Assembly (NCBI RefSeq): GCF_030409875.1
Contig: NZ_JAUFQR010000003.1
Coordinates: forward strand, 800,537-864,536
Direction: 5' to 3'
DNA from: Chryseobacterium tructae
GTDB taxonomy: Bacteria > Bacteroidota > Bacteroidia > Flavobacteriales > Weeksellaceae
DNA length: 64,000 bases
The position numbers were made by a program, and so were the translations under genes. Under the pieces are notes generated by a model that ran no database searches, was not told the origin of the DNA, and worked only from the letters and a program-made list of their open reading frames with translations. The number at the start of each line of letters is the position of its first letter. Position 1 is the stretch's first letter. Positions 40,996 through 50,223 of this stretch are shown here, one piece after another.

Positions 40996-42986
40996 TTACG
41001 CTTTTAAAGCTGCAATTTCGTCCCTTAGTTTAGCTGCTTTAATAAAATCAAGACTTTTAGCCGCAGCTTCCATTTCTTTTTGTTTCTGTTCGATCATTTT
41101 TTCAACATCTTCGCTGGCATAGGTAGCTTTAACTTCAGCAACCTTTTGAAGAATTTCTTTTTGGGTGTATTTTTCATCCGGGAAATCTTTGCTTCTTCCT
41201 ACAAGGTTTTCAGATATTTTTTTATTGAGCGCTTTAGGCACCATTCCATGATCTTCATTGTACTTCATCTGTTTTACACGACGGTATTCTGTCTCATCTA
41301 ATGTTGCTTGCATAGATTTGGTGATCTTATCAGCATACATAATGGCTTTCCGTTTATGTTTCTCGCAGCACGTCCGACCGTCTGAATCATTGATCTTCTG
41401 CTTCTCAGCATTCCTTCCTTGTCAGCATCTAAAATAGCAACCAACGAAACTTCAGGTAAATCCAATCCTTCCCTTAACAAGTTGACTCCAATCAAAACAT
41501 CAAAAAGACCTAAACGTAAGTCCTGCATAATCTGAATCCTTTCCAAAGTTTCAACATCTGAATGAATGTACCTTGTTCGAATCCCGAATTTTGTGAAGTA
41601 CTTGGTGAGCTCTTCCGCCATTTTTTTGGTTAAGGTTGTCACCAGGACTCTTTCATCAACATCAGCTCTTTTCTGAATTTCTTCCATTAAATCATCAATC
41701 TGATTCAAACTTGGTCTTACTTCAATAATAGGATCAAGAAGTCCTGTAGGGCGAATGATCTGTTCAATATATGCTCCTCCTGTTTTTTCCAGTTCATAAT
41801 CAGCTGGAGTTGCAGAAACATAGACTACCTGATTTTGGATGGCTTCAAATTCTTCAAATTTTAAAGGCCTGTTATCCATAGCGGCAGGAAGCCTGAATCC
41901 ATATTCTACTAAAGCTTCTTTTCTGCTTCGGTCACCACCATACATGGCATGAACCTGCGGAACTGTTACGTGGCTTTCATCAATAACCATTAAGAAATCT
42001 TTTGGAAAGTAATCAATCAGACAGAAAGGTCTTGTTCCCGGGAGTCTTCCGTCAAGATATCGGGAGTAGTTCTCAATTCCTGAACAGTAGCCTAATTCTT
42101 TAATCATTTCCAGATCCAGTTCTGTTCTTTCCTGAAGTCTTTTGGCTTCTAGCGGTTTCCCTATAGAACTGAAGAAATCTACCTGTTTTACCATGTCATC
42201 CTGAATATCTTTAATTGCTCCATTAAGTGTTTCTTTGGATGTAACAAAAAGGTTCGCCGGATAGATTTGTATTTGATCGAAATTATCTTCTACATTTCCG
42301 CTAACGGGATCAAAGCTTTGAATCTTTTCAATTTCATCCCCAAAAAACTGGATTCTGATCGCATTGTCTGTATAAGCAGGGAAAACATCAATGACATCTC
42401 CTTTTACACGGAATGTACCTCTTTGGAATTCGTTTAACGTTCTTGCATATAAAGCATTAACTAAAGAATGAAGGAGTGCTGTTCTTGTAACTTTTTCACC
42501 AATGGCAATAGAAATTAGGGATTTATGAAATTCTGTTGGGTTCCCAATACCATAAATACATGAAACGGAAGCTACGATCAGAACATCTCTTCTCCCAGAA
42601 AGAAGGCTTGCTGTAGCAGAAAGACGTAATTTTTCAACTTCTTCATTAATGCTCAGGTCTTTTTCAATATAAGTTCCGGTTGTAGCAATATAAGCTTCCG
42701 GTTGATAGTAGTCATAATAACTGACAAAGTATTCCACTGCATTTTCGGGAAAAAATTCTTTAAATTCCATGAAAAGCTGTGCTGCCAGGGTCTTATTATG
42801 AGCAAGAACCAGGGTGGGACGCTGAACGTTTTGAACAAGATTAGCAACCGTAAAGGTTTTCCCGGATCCTGTTACTCCAAGAAGAGTTTGGTATTTTTCA
42901 CCAATCTCTATTCCTGCAGTTAATTTATCAATGGCTTGGGGCTGATCCCCGGTAGGTTTATATTCTGATTGAAGCTTAAAATCCAT
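40996..42986 (-). CDS. uvrB: Excinuclease ABC subunit B, interrupted by a one-base deletion
   Basis: UvrB is the damage-verifying helicase of nucleotide-excision repair. Start ATG at 42986 ([19 protein letters not shown]). Walker A is [15 protein letters not shown] and the beta-hairpin [23 protein letters not shown]; then [19 protein letters not shown] and [30 protein letters not shown]. The frame breaks at the TTT of 41347-41349: adding one A restores [26 protein letters not shown] and the C-terminal UVR motif ([34 protein letters not shown]). The corrected 663 residues are normal. A sequencing error is more likely than inactivation. Confidence 0.93.
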
Positions 42987-43145
42987 AAGAAAGAATGTAT
43001 AGAACAAAAATACGAAAGAAATTATTAGGCATGATAAAGTTTTGATGATGAATATTTTGATGATAAAAACTTCAGTTCATTGTTCTGGTAGCATTGATTT
43101 CTTTTGAGAAAATAGTTTTTTAAAAAAGATCTCAGTATTAGATAT

Positions 43146-43169
43146 AAAAAAAGCGCTATAAAAGCGCTT
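43146..43169 (-). terminator. Terminator after blaR1-like gene
   Basis: A short stem (AAGCGCT with AGCGCTT, 43151-43169) followed by a T-run on the minus strand, 6 bp after the stop. Confidence 0.72.
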
Positions 43170-43175
43170 CGATTC

Positions 43176-44576
43176 TCATGGTTTTGTTAAGTTCATGGTT
43201 GTTGGAATCTTTAACACGGATGCGATGGGTTGGCCATCTTTTGTTGCGGGTTTCCAACTTGTTTCATTGCTGATAGCAGTTATCGTTTTAAGAAGTTCTT
43301 TATTGAAAATATCATTGTCACCTGAAGTGGTCACCTGGGAGGCCTTTCCTGTTTTATCTATATGAACGTAAGCCGTTGCTTTTATGACTCCTCTTACAGA
43401 TTCAAGAGCACTTAAGTCTATGGTTTTACCTATTTGGGCTCTAAGTTCTGCCATACTATTTGGGTATTCTGCGCTGACAAAGTTTTTATCATCCTGGATA
43501 TTTGTGTTTTTACCTTCTTGGTCTTTTTTAGGAGATATTGTGTCAGCAACAGGTTTTATAATCTCTTTCTTTAATGCTGTAGGAGCTATTGCTGTCTTTT
43601 CCTGAAGAATATCTTCCGGTAAGCTTTTCATAGAATACTCTACAACTTTTGTTGTTTCAGTATTAGAAGTCTTTATAGGGGAAGAAGCGTGCTCTAATTC
43701 TGTATTGTTCTCAGTTCTAACAGAAGTATTAGCATAAGTTCTTTCTGAAAGCAATGCCGTAGCTGCTACAAGCGTAGTAATTCCAACGGTTTTTCGTAAT
43801 AAGCTGAATTTGGTTTTTTGTGACTTCATCATAATAAATCGTTTTTTGGTGTTGTTAAAACTAAGTGAATGGGTAAATGGCAAATTTTGGCTTTCTATAA
43901 GTTCATCAAGAATTAAGTTCTGATATTCCTTAAGGTTGAATTTCTGATTCAGTACAGCTTCATCAGCTAAAAACTCATGGTTGGTAATGACAGCCTTCTT
44001 GTACAAGAATAAAACAGGATTGAACCAAGTAAATATTTTTACAATATGTATAAGAATAAGGTCTATGCTATGTTTCTGATCTATATGGCTTTTTTCGTGA
44101 AGAAATATTCTTGGATCAATGGTGTCATTTTTTATATATTCTTTTCCTATATAGATGGTATTCCAAAAGCTAAACGGAGAGAGCTTTTTCTGAGTAATAA
44201 TAATATTATAATTTTGATATGAAGATTTTTTTCCTTGTATTCTTTTTATGACTAAAAAAGATAAGATACTTTTAGCCAATATAAAAAAAGTAACAATTAG
44301 ATAAACACTCCATATTAGATTCATCCAGTTAAAACTTTCTTGTCTGTGCTGAGTGGTGACAACATATTGTACAGCCTCTTCAATAATCAGCTGGGGGCGA
44401 GTTGCTTTTGGTGTCTGTATGGTAAAGGTTATAAACGGAATTACGTACGATAATATAAGTGAACTTAAAAGATAGATCCTATTGAATCTATACATTTTCT
44501 CTCTTTCCAAAAACAAGTAGTACACAGCAATGAAAAGAGATGAACACAAGATTATTTTTAGAATAATAGGTAACAT
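43176..44576 (-). CDS. M56 (BlaR1-like) sensor metallopeptidase with TonB-like C-terminus
   Basis: 466 residues. N-terminal membrane helices at about 2-17, 36-51 and 95-115 surround a cytoplasmic zinc metallopeptidase: IFLHEKSHIDQKHSIDLILIHIVKIFTWFNPVLFLYKKAVITNHEFLADEAVL, with HEKSH as HExxH and the downstream Glu of EFLADE as third ligand. After a fourth helix (about 265-280), the periplasmic Ser/Thr/Lys-rich linker leads to a TonB-C-like end (RGVIKATAYVHIDKTGKASQVTTSGDNDIFNKELL...SWKPATKDGQPIASVLKIP). Such BlaR1-TonB fusions sense a signal and cleave the partner repressor. It follows blaI by 2 bp. The ligand need not be a beta-lactam. Confidence 0.82.
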   Translation of the reverse strand: MLPIILKIILCSSLFIAVYYLFLEREKMYRFNRIYLLSSLILSYVIPFITFTIQTPKATRPQLIIEEAVQYVVTTQHRQESFNWMNLIWSVYLIVTFFILAKSILSFLVIKRIQGKKSSYQNYNIIITQKKLSPFSFWNTIYIGKEYIKNDTIDPRIFLHEKSHIDQKHSIDLILIHIVKIFTWFNPVLFLYKKAVITNHEFLADEAVLNQKFNLKEYQNLILDELIESQNLPFTHSLSFNNTKKRFIMMKSQKTKFSLLRKTVGITTLVAATALLSERTYANTSVRTENNTELEHASSPIKTSNTETTKVVEYSMKSLPEDILQEKTAIAPTALKKEIIKPVADTISPKKDQEGKNTNIQDDKNFVSAEYPNSMAELRAQIGKTIDLSALESVRGVIKATAYVHIDKTGKASQVTTSGDNDIFNKELLKTITAISNETSWKPATKDGQPIASVLKIPTTMNLTKP

Positions 44577-44578
44577 AG

Positions 44579-44950
44579 TTATTGTTCTATCTGTTCGTCA
44601 ATAATATCACGGAGTTCTTTCAATTGCTTTTGGCTTAGTTTGGCATTAGAGGTAAAAAATGATGCAAACTGTGTTACAGAGCTGTTAAAAAAACGGTCAA
44701 TCATAGAAGTCATTTCTTCCTTGAAATATTCCCCTTTCTCTACCATGGGATAGTATTCACGGGAGTTTCCATAGAGTTTGTAGCCTACAAGCTCCTTATT
44801 TTGCATTCTTTTCAATAGGGTCGCTATTGTTGTTGTTGCCGGCTTAGGTTCCGGATAGGCTTCCAGAATATCTTTCATGAAGATTTTCTTTTCCTCCCAA
44901 AGAATATCCATGAGAACTTTTTCAGAATCGGTTAGTTTAATCTCTTTCAT
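44579..44950 (-). CDS. BlaI/MecI/CopY-family transcriptional repressor
   Basis: 123 residues. Winged helix at about 1-75: MKEIKLTDSEKVLMDILWEEKKIFMKDILEAYPEPKPATTTIATLLKRMQNKELVGYKLYGNSREYYPMVEKGEY, which is the standard BlaI/MecI DNA-binding pattern. The C-terminal helices form the dimer and are cut by the M56 protease. It represses its own operon: two TACA/TGTA dyads lie just upstream (44953-45004), one over the -7 element. First of two genes, 2-bp gap to blaR1. Confidence 0.88.
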   Translation of the reverse strand: MKEIKLTDSEKVLMDILWEEKKIFMKDILEAYPEPKPATTTIATLLKRMQNKELVGYKLYGNSREYYPMVEKGEYFKEEMTSMIDRFFNSSVTQFASFFTSNAKLSQKQLKELRDIIDEQIEQ

Positions 44951-44952
44951 TC

Positions 44953-45004
44953 TACAATGTTGTAATTTGTTCTACAAATGTAGAATAAAAATTTAATTGA
45001 GCAA
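44953..45004 (-). promoter_or_regulatory. blaI promoter with two TACA/TGTA operators
   Basis: On the minus strand TTG (45002-45004), 19-bp spacer, TACATTTG (44975-44982): an exact match to the Bacteroidetes promoter. Dyad TCTACA-AA-TGTAGA (44971-44984) overlaps the -7 element and TACAATGTTGTA (44953-44964) lies at the start of the transcript. TACA-N-TGTA is the known BlaI/MecI site, so this is a self-repressing promoter. Confidence 0.82.
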
Positions 45005-45055
45005 ATTTTATGGCATTATTTTTCCATTCATTTTTAAATATCTAATCATAATATC

Positions 45056-46273
45056 ATGAAAATCAATCAATTTTATATTCCAATGCTGAGTCTTTTTTTG
45101 ACTTTATATTCGTGTAAAAAGAATCAGGCGAATGCACAGCAGACCGGAAATGGAGGAAGTGTAGAAACAGAAAAGCCTAATTCCGAATATAAACCTGCCT
45201 TTAAGGGGCAAACAAGGAGTAAGGCAGTAAAAACAAATACCGCTTATCATGTTGAGGTATTGAATAAAGACCTAGGAAGACCCTGGGGAATTATTAATTT
45301 ACCGGATGGAAGATTTCTTATTACAGATAAAAGAGGATATATGAACGTGGTCTCTAAGGATGGAAAACAAATTTCTAAGATAGAGGGATTTCCAAAAGTA
45401 GATGCAAAAGGACAAGGTGGAATGCTTGATGTTGCACTTGATCCTGGCTTTAAAAGCAATTCACTTATTTATTTCAGCTTTTCTGAGCCATTTGGAAAAG
45501 GAAATCTGACCTCTGTGGCGAAAGGGAAATTATCGGAAGATCTTAAAACTATTTCAGATGTTAAAGTGATTTTCCGAGCGGAACCTTCTTATGACGGAGA
45601 TAAACATTATGGCAGCAGACTGGTTTTTGATAAAGATGAAAACTTATTTATCAGTACAGGAGAACGATCTGATAAGGTGACAAGAGTTTATGCTCAGAAA
45701 ACAGATAATTATTTAGGGAAAATTATCAAAATTACCAAGGATGGATTACCTTCTCCCGGCAATCCATTTATAGGAAAACAGGGGTATAAACCTGAAATTT
45801 ATGCCTATGGAGTTCGAAATCCTCAAGGACTGGCGATTGATCCTAATGGAAATCTTTGGGATGTAGAAATGGGACCAAGAGGAGGCGATGAAATCAACCT
45901 TATTCAACCGGGGAAAAATTATGGTTGGGGAGATGTTACTTATGGGATTGAGTATTCTGGGGCAAAAGTAGGAGAGGGGATCACTCAAAAAGAAGGAACA
46001 GAACAGCCTGTTTATTATTGGGATCCTGTAATTTCACCAAGTGGAATTACTTTCTATACGGGGAATATAGAAGAATGGAAGGGTAATCTCTTCATAGGAT
46101 GTCTGAGTGGAGAACACATCAACAGAATTGTAATGAAAGATAATAAGGTGGTAGGGGAAGAGCGTCTTCTTGCAGATCAGAACGAGCGTTTCAGGGATGT
46201 GCTGAATGGTATCGATGGTAATCTCTATGCCGTCACAGACAGCGGAAAACTCTATAGAATATCAAAGAAATAA
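45056..46273 (+). CDS. PQQ-dependent sugar (aldose) dehydrogenase, lipoprotein
   Basis: 405 residues. Lipoprotein signal MKINQFYIPMLSLFLTLYSCKKN. From about residue 65, the six-bladed propeller of soluble PQQ aldose dehydrogenases: NKDLGRPWGIINLPDGRFLITDKRGYMNVV, GQGGMLDVALDPGFKSNSLIYFSFSEP, HYGSRLVFDKDENLFISTGERSD, EIYAYGVRNPQGLAIDPNGNLWDVEMGPRGGDEINLIQPGKNYGWGDVTYGIEYSG and YYWDPVISPSGITFYTG. Arg/Asn in YGVRNPQGL and the GPRGGDE turn match the cofactor-binding region. It oxidises sugars in the periplasm, passing electrons to the respiratory chain. Divergent from the blaI promoter. Confidence 0.85.
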   Translation: MKINQFYIPMLSLFLTLYSCKKNQANAQQTGNGGSVETEKPNSEYKPAFKGQTRSKAVKTNTAYHVEVLNKDLGRPWGIINLPDGRFLITDKRGYMNVVSKDGKQISKIEGFPKVDAKGQGGMLDVALDPGFKSNSLIYFSFSEPFGKGNLTSVAKGKLSEDLKTISDVKVIFRAEPSYDGDKHYGSRLVFDKDENLFISTGERSDKVTRVYAQKTDNYLGKIIKITKDGLPSPGNPFIGKQGYKPEIYAYGVRNPQGLAIDPNGNLWDVEMGPRGGDEINLIQPGKNYGWGDVTYGIEYSGAKVGEGITQKEGTEQPVYYWDPVISPSGITFYTGNIEEWKGNLFIGCLSGEHINRIVMKDNKVVGEERLLADQNERFRDVLNGIDGNLYAVTDSGKLYRISKK

Positions 46274-46310
46274 AAACAGCCCGGTTGAAAATTTTCAACC
46301 GGGCTGTTTT
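46273..46310. terminator. 38-bp perfect palindromic terminator
   Basis: Two exactly complementary 19-base arms with no spacer (AAAACAGCCCGGTTGAAAA and its complement), overlapping the stop codon of the sugar dehydrogenase by one base. Confidence 0.93.
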
Positions 46311-46316
46311 GTAAGG

Positions 46317-46441
46317 AAGTTAGAGGCTGGAAGAGGGAAGTTCTCACAATCAAGGTAAATGAAATTCTAATTTTTATTAAAAGATTTTAAGTGATGGTAG
46401 AGAAATTGGTAACTTTCATTCTCTCTCTTCCGGCTTCTCTT
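46317..46441. repeat. Imperfect terminal-inverted-repeat intergenic element
   Basis: AGGCTGGAAGAGGGAAGTT around 46324-46342 reappears as the reverse complement around 46411-46441 (AACTTTC...CTCTTCCGGCTTCTCTT) with several mismatches. The 125-bp segment between the terminator and the TonB receptor has no reading frame of note. The layout resembles a small mobile or structured intergenic repeat. Confidence 0.35.
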
Positions 46442-46445
46442 CTTT

Positions 46446-48899
46446 CTAAAACTTAAAGTTAAGTCTGGCAAAAACCTGTCTTCCTGCAAATCCCATTTGT
46501 ACAGGATCAAATATTCCACCGGATTCAGTGTTCCCCGTAGTTACCTGTGTGGTTTGTAAGGTTGGATATCTGTTGAAAATATTTTTGCTTCCTAACGTAA
46601 AGTTGAGGTTCTTTGAAAATTCATACCCAAAAGAAATATCAGTGGTTACTTTTGGGTTATAAATCTGTTCTGCATCATCATATCCAATAAGGGTAACTTT
46701 ATCAAATCTTACCAGCTGAAGGTTTGCATTAAACTTGTTAATTTTGTAGTTGAGGTTAAGATTCACTTTTGTTTTAGGAGCGGAGGCTAAAATAAAGCCT
46801 CTTTCTCTTGGACTTAAATAAATATCTTCTTTTCCTGCGAGTTGTTGTGAAGTATTTACTCTTGTAATCTCCATGTCATTATAATTTCCAGCTAGAGTAG
46901 CGGTTAGCTTTCCTGAGCCCAGATTTTCACTATAGCTTAAGATTAGGTCAATCCCTCTTGTTTTGGTATCAATGGCATTGGAGAAAAATTGTGCCTGGTC
47001 AATATAAGGATAATCTTTTTGAACATCTATTGGGAGATCATCTCTTGAGAAGTTTCCTGTGAGAACAATTCTATTTTTTACGCTGATATAATATCCATCT
47101 ATTGTTGCAGTGAATTTACCGGTATTAAAGGTAAATCCGGCACTTCCGTTAACGGAAGTTTCTTGTTTCAGTTGTTCAATACCCACTCTTTGGGCAAGAT
47201 TACTATCATTGGAAGCCAATTGAATGGTAACCAGTTTCCCCCCTTGGAAATTAGTGAACTGCTGACTGTAATACTTCTGAGCAAGAGAAGGAGCTCTGAA
47301 ACCTGTAGAGACAGATCCTCTGAAAGCAAACTGAGGGGTAAAGGCATACCTTGTCGCAAACTTGCCATTTAAGGTACTGCCAAAATCATTATAATTTTCA
47401 AATCTTCCAGCTACACTGACCATCCAGTTCTTAGTAACATCCAGTTCAGTATCTATATAAGCTGCAAAATTATTTCTGCTTTTGCCAATATCTGTAGAAT
47501 ACCCTGGAAAACCCTGTGATCCTCCCGGTCTTATGTTATTTTCGCCAGGTGGAACAAGAGGGTTGGTCACCAATAAATTGGCAGGTGTATTAGGGGTTAC
47601 CACATTTCCATTGATGTCATACATCGTATAAGAAGCTTCTTCTCCTTTAATAATATTGAATTTTTCATATCTAAACTCTGAACCGAAGGCAATATTAAGC
47701 CCTTCAAGCACCTTAAACTGTCTTACCGCATTAAACCCTGTTGTGTTTTGTAGGAGTGAATGCCCACCAGCATAAAATTGAGTTGGAGATTTAGTACCTA
47801 AAGTGGCATTAAGAGTATGGGTAACATCATAAGTAAATCTATTATCCCCAAAAGCATTATAAAAATCTACATCCCAGTTAGCCACCTTGAATTTTAAACC
47901 ATTATCGAAAGTAAAATCTGTGATGTTGGTATCTTCAATAGGATTAAATCCCATCGGATAGATCTCAGGAATATTACCATTGGCATTAGGAGTCCTAGTC
48001 CATGCATAAGCTTTGGTATTTCTGTGTGAAAAACCTTGACGGGAATAGAATGTGAGTCCATCAGATAGAGGGAGTTCAATATTACCGAAAAAATAAATAT
48101 TTTGAGCTTTCGCATCTCCGAAGCGTTGTCTGGGAGCAGGATCAGGATTGTTGTAAATATCCGGATTAGCATTTCTGATGGCATAATCCTTATTGATGAA
48201 TTCTACGGTGAAATTTCCAAAACCCCCTTTGTTCCCGATTTTTGTTCCCAAATTTCCACTAAAGTCAAAGGTCATTCCATCTACTTTATGATCAGAAACG
48301 ATATCATTATTTCCCGGACTTTTAAAAAGATTCATCCCATAAAAAGCATTTCCTTCGAAACCTTTATCCCGATCATTAAGAATAACATTGATTACACCGG
48401 CAATGGCATCCGAACCATATTGAGCTGAAGCTCCGTCACGCAGAACTTCAACCCGTTTTATCGCACCAATAGGAATGGTATTCATATCATAACCCGTATT
48501 CCCTCTTCCTTTGGTTCCGAAAAGATTAATTAATGATGACTGGTGGTATCTTTTTCCATTAAGAAGGAGGAGAGTTTGATCCGGGCCAAGTCCTCTTAAC
48601 GTTGCCGGATCTACCGCATCAGCACCATCTGATCCGGATTGTTTATTAGAATTGAAAGATGGAGCCGAGAATTGTAAAAGTTGGTTAACTTCTACCTGCC
48701 CTGTAGCCTGGCTTACCTGTTTGATATCGATAATATCAATAGGAACGGGAGTGTTGATAACTGTTCTTTTCTTGTTTCGGCTTCCGGTAATCGCTACTTC
48801 GTCTATTTTAGATTCCTTTGTCAGCGTATCTTTTACCTGTTGAGCATAAGATAGAGAAGAAACTGTAAGAAAAACAATGCTTATGTATTTTATCTTCAT
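46446..48899 (-). CDS. TonB-dependent outer-membrane receptor
   Basis: 817 residues. Signal MKIKYISIVFLTVSSLSYAQ. The plug starts DEVAITGSRNKKRTVINTPVPIDIIDIKQVSQATGQVEVNQLLQFSAPSFNSNKQSGSDGADAVDPATLRGLGPDQTLLLLNGKRYHQSSLIN and has RVEVLRDGASAQYGSDAIAGVINVIL, typical of TonB receptors with the IxxxR-DG-ASAQYGSDAI pattern. The barrel ends RQVFARLNFKF. Unlike the siderophore-type receptors at 12-20 kb, the plug type is the general one also used for sugars and peptides. A sugar-dehydrogenase gene lies convergently next to it. A dyad sits in its leader (48900-48939). Confidence 0.85.
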   Translation of the reverse strand: MKIKYISIVFLTVSSLSYAQQVKDTLTKESKIDEVAITGSRNKKRTVINTPVPIDIIDIKQVSQATGQVEVNQLLQFSAPSFNSNKQSGSDGADAVDPATLRGLGPDQTLLLLNGKRYHQSSLINLFGTKGRGNTGYDMNTIPIGAIKRVEVLRDGASAQYGSDAIAGVINVILNDRDKGFEGNAFYGMNLFKSPGNNDIVSDHKVDGMTFDFSGNLGTKIGNKGGFGNFTVEFINKDYAIRNANPDIYNNPDPAPRQRFGDAKAQNIYFFGNIELPLSDGLTFYSRQGFSHRNTKAYAWTRTPNANGNIPEIYPMGFNPIEDTNITDFTFDNGLKFKVANWDVDFYNAFGDNRFTYDVTHTLNATLGTKSPTQFYAGGHSLLQNTTGFNAVRQFKVLEGLNIAFGSEFRYEKFNIIKGEEASYTMYDINGNVVTPNTPANLLVTNPLVPPGENNIRPGGSQGFPGYSTDIGKSRNNFAAYIDTELDVTKNWMVSVAGRFENYNDFGSTLNGKFATRYAFTPQFAFRGSVSTGFRAPSLAQKYYSQQFTNFQGGKLVTIQLASNDSNLAQRVGIEQLKQETSVNGSAGFTFNTGKFTATIDGYYISVKNRIVLTGNFSRDDLPIDVQKDYPYIDQAQFFSNAIDTKTRGIDLILSYSENLGSGKLTATLAGNYNDMEITRVNTSQQLAGKEDIYLSPRERGFILASAPKTKVNLNLNYKINKFNANLQLVRFDKVTLIGYDDAEQIYNPKVTTDISFGYEFSKNLNFTLGSKNIFNRYPTLQTTQVTTGNTESGGIFDPVQMGFAGRQVFARLNFKF

Positions 48900-48939
48900 A
48901 TTGATAATTTTGGGTGATGGTTAACTCAAAATTATCAAT
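48900..48939 (-). promoter_or_regulatory. Inverted repeat directly before the TonB receptor start
   Basis: ATTGATAATTTTG (48900-48912) and its exact complement at 48927-48939, 14-nt spacer, starting at the base before the receptor ATG. It could be an operator for an iron-type repressor (it has the TGATAAT-like core) or an RNA hairpin that controls translation. Confidence 0.5.
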
Positions 48940-49061
48940 ATTTATTTTTAAATCAATATTAAAATTAATTATTTGTTATGAATGTCTTAATTTAATATTG
49001 TTTATAATGGATTAAAGTAAAATAATAGTTAAAATCATTAGTTTAATGAAGATTTTTAATA

Positions 49062-50219
49062 TTAAAAGCTGGTAATGATTCTGTTAAGACCTTCTTCTAG
49101 AATTTCCTGCGAAGTTGAAAAACAAATTCTTATATGTCCTTCTGCTCCTTTTCCGAACCATCTTTCTGAGCCTGGAACAATGGCTACTTTTCCATGTTGT
49201 AGAACATGTTGGGCAAACTGTTCGCTGGACATTCCGTTCTCAATCTTTGGAAATAATACAAAAGTAGCTTCGGGAAGATTAGGGGTAACAAGGCCCGATC
49301 CATTCAAAAGCTGAAAAGCCAGATCTCTATTGTGTTGTAAGTGATTTAGAAACTCTTTATACCAAGGCTTGGCTTTTTCCAAAGCTACACTTCCCGCAAT
49401 CTGTGATAATGTGGAAACCCCTTCTATGGTAGAGTTGAAGCTGGATTTTTCTGTGAAGTCTTCAAGAATTTCCTGATCATTACACAATACCGCTCCAATT
49501 CTCAATCCAGCAATTCCAAAAGACTTTGAAAAACCATAAACCGTAAAACTTTTTCTTTTGGCCTCTTCAGATACAGATGAATACGTGTGAAAATCTCTGT
49601 TATCATAAATAATATCACTCCAGATTTCATCACTCATTACCCATAAGTCATGAGCAGAAGCAATCTCCGAAACCTTTTTCAATGTTTCCTTAGAATAAAC
49701 TTTTCCCAGTGGGTTATGTGGATTGCAGATACTGATCAGTTTAGTATTGGGACTGATTAAAGAAATCATTTTTTCGAAATCAATAGCTCCCGTTTGAGTA
49801 TCTACAGGACATAGCTTTACAGTTCCCCCAGCAGTTTCTACAGACTTTTTAAACAAAAAATCTACAGGATCCAGAATGATGGCTTCATCACCCGGTTTTA
49901 AAACATATTTAGCAATAAGAAACATTCCCTGTGCAGCACTGTTAACAGCCAATACATTTTCAGGAGAGAAACTCCCATGCTTTTCCTGATTAAAATGATC
50001 AGCAACGCTTTTTTTAAACTCCGGAAGTCCGGAAAATGGGCCGTAGCTCAGATATCCGTCCTTTATATATTCAATGATTCCCTGTTCTATTTCCGGTGCA
50101 GTCCTGAAATCCGGATCTGCAGCTGTTAAAGGGATGATTCCGTCTTCAAGAGTTGCCCATCTGCCATTATATGCTTTTCTCTTTAAAGCTTCAAAGTTGA
50201 TATCGTTATTTGTGAACAT
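49062..50219 (-). CDS. PLP-dependent aminotransferase / C-S lyase-like enzyme (class I/II)
   Basis: 385 residues, fold type I. The N-terminal part LTAADPDFRTAPEIEQGIIEYIKDGYLSYGPFSGLPEFKKSVADHF resembles MalY/PatB cystathionine lyases and related aminotransferases. The cofactor site has NPHNPLGKVYS, DEIWSDIIYDN and the PLP lysine in YGFSKSFGIAGLRIGAVLC; the carboxylate-binding Arg is in GHIRICFS. It may transaminate or cleave an amino acid. It starts 4 bp after the FAD monooxygenase, so the two form an operon next to the tryptophanase gene; a role in tryptophan or indole-related metabolism is inference. Confidence 0.75.
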   Translation of the reverse strand: MFTNNDINFEALKRKAYNGRWATLEDGIIPLTAADPDFRTAPEIEQGIIEYIKDGYLSYGPFSGLPEFKKSVADHFNQEKHGSFSPENVLAVNSAAQGMFLIAKYVLKPGDEAIILDPVDFLFKKSVETAGGTVKLCPVDTQTGAIDFEKMISLISPNTKLISICNPHNPLGKVYSKETLKKVSEIASAHDLWVMSDEIWSDIIYDNRDFHTYSSVSEEAKRKSFTVYGFSKSFGIAGLRIGAVLCNDQEILEDFTEKSSFNSTIEGVSTLSQIAGSVALEKAKPWYKEFLNHLQHNRDLAFQLLNGSGLVTPNLPEATFVLFPKIENGMSSEQFAQHVLQHGKVAIVPGSERWFGKGAEGHIRICFSTSQEILEEGLNRIITSF

Positions 50220-50223
50220 ATTC

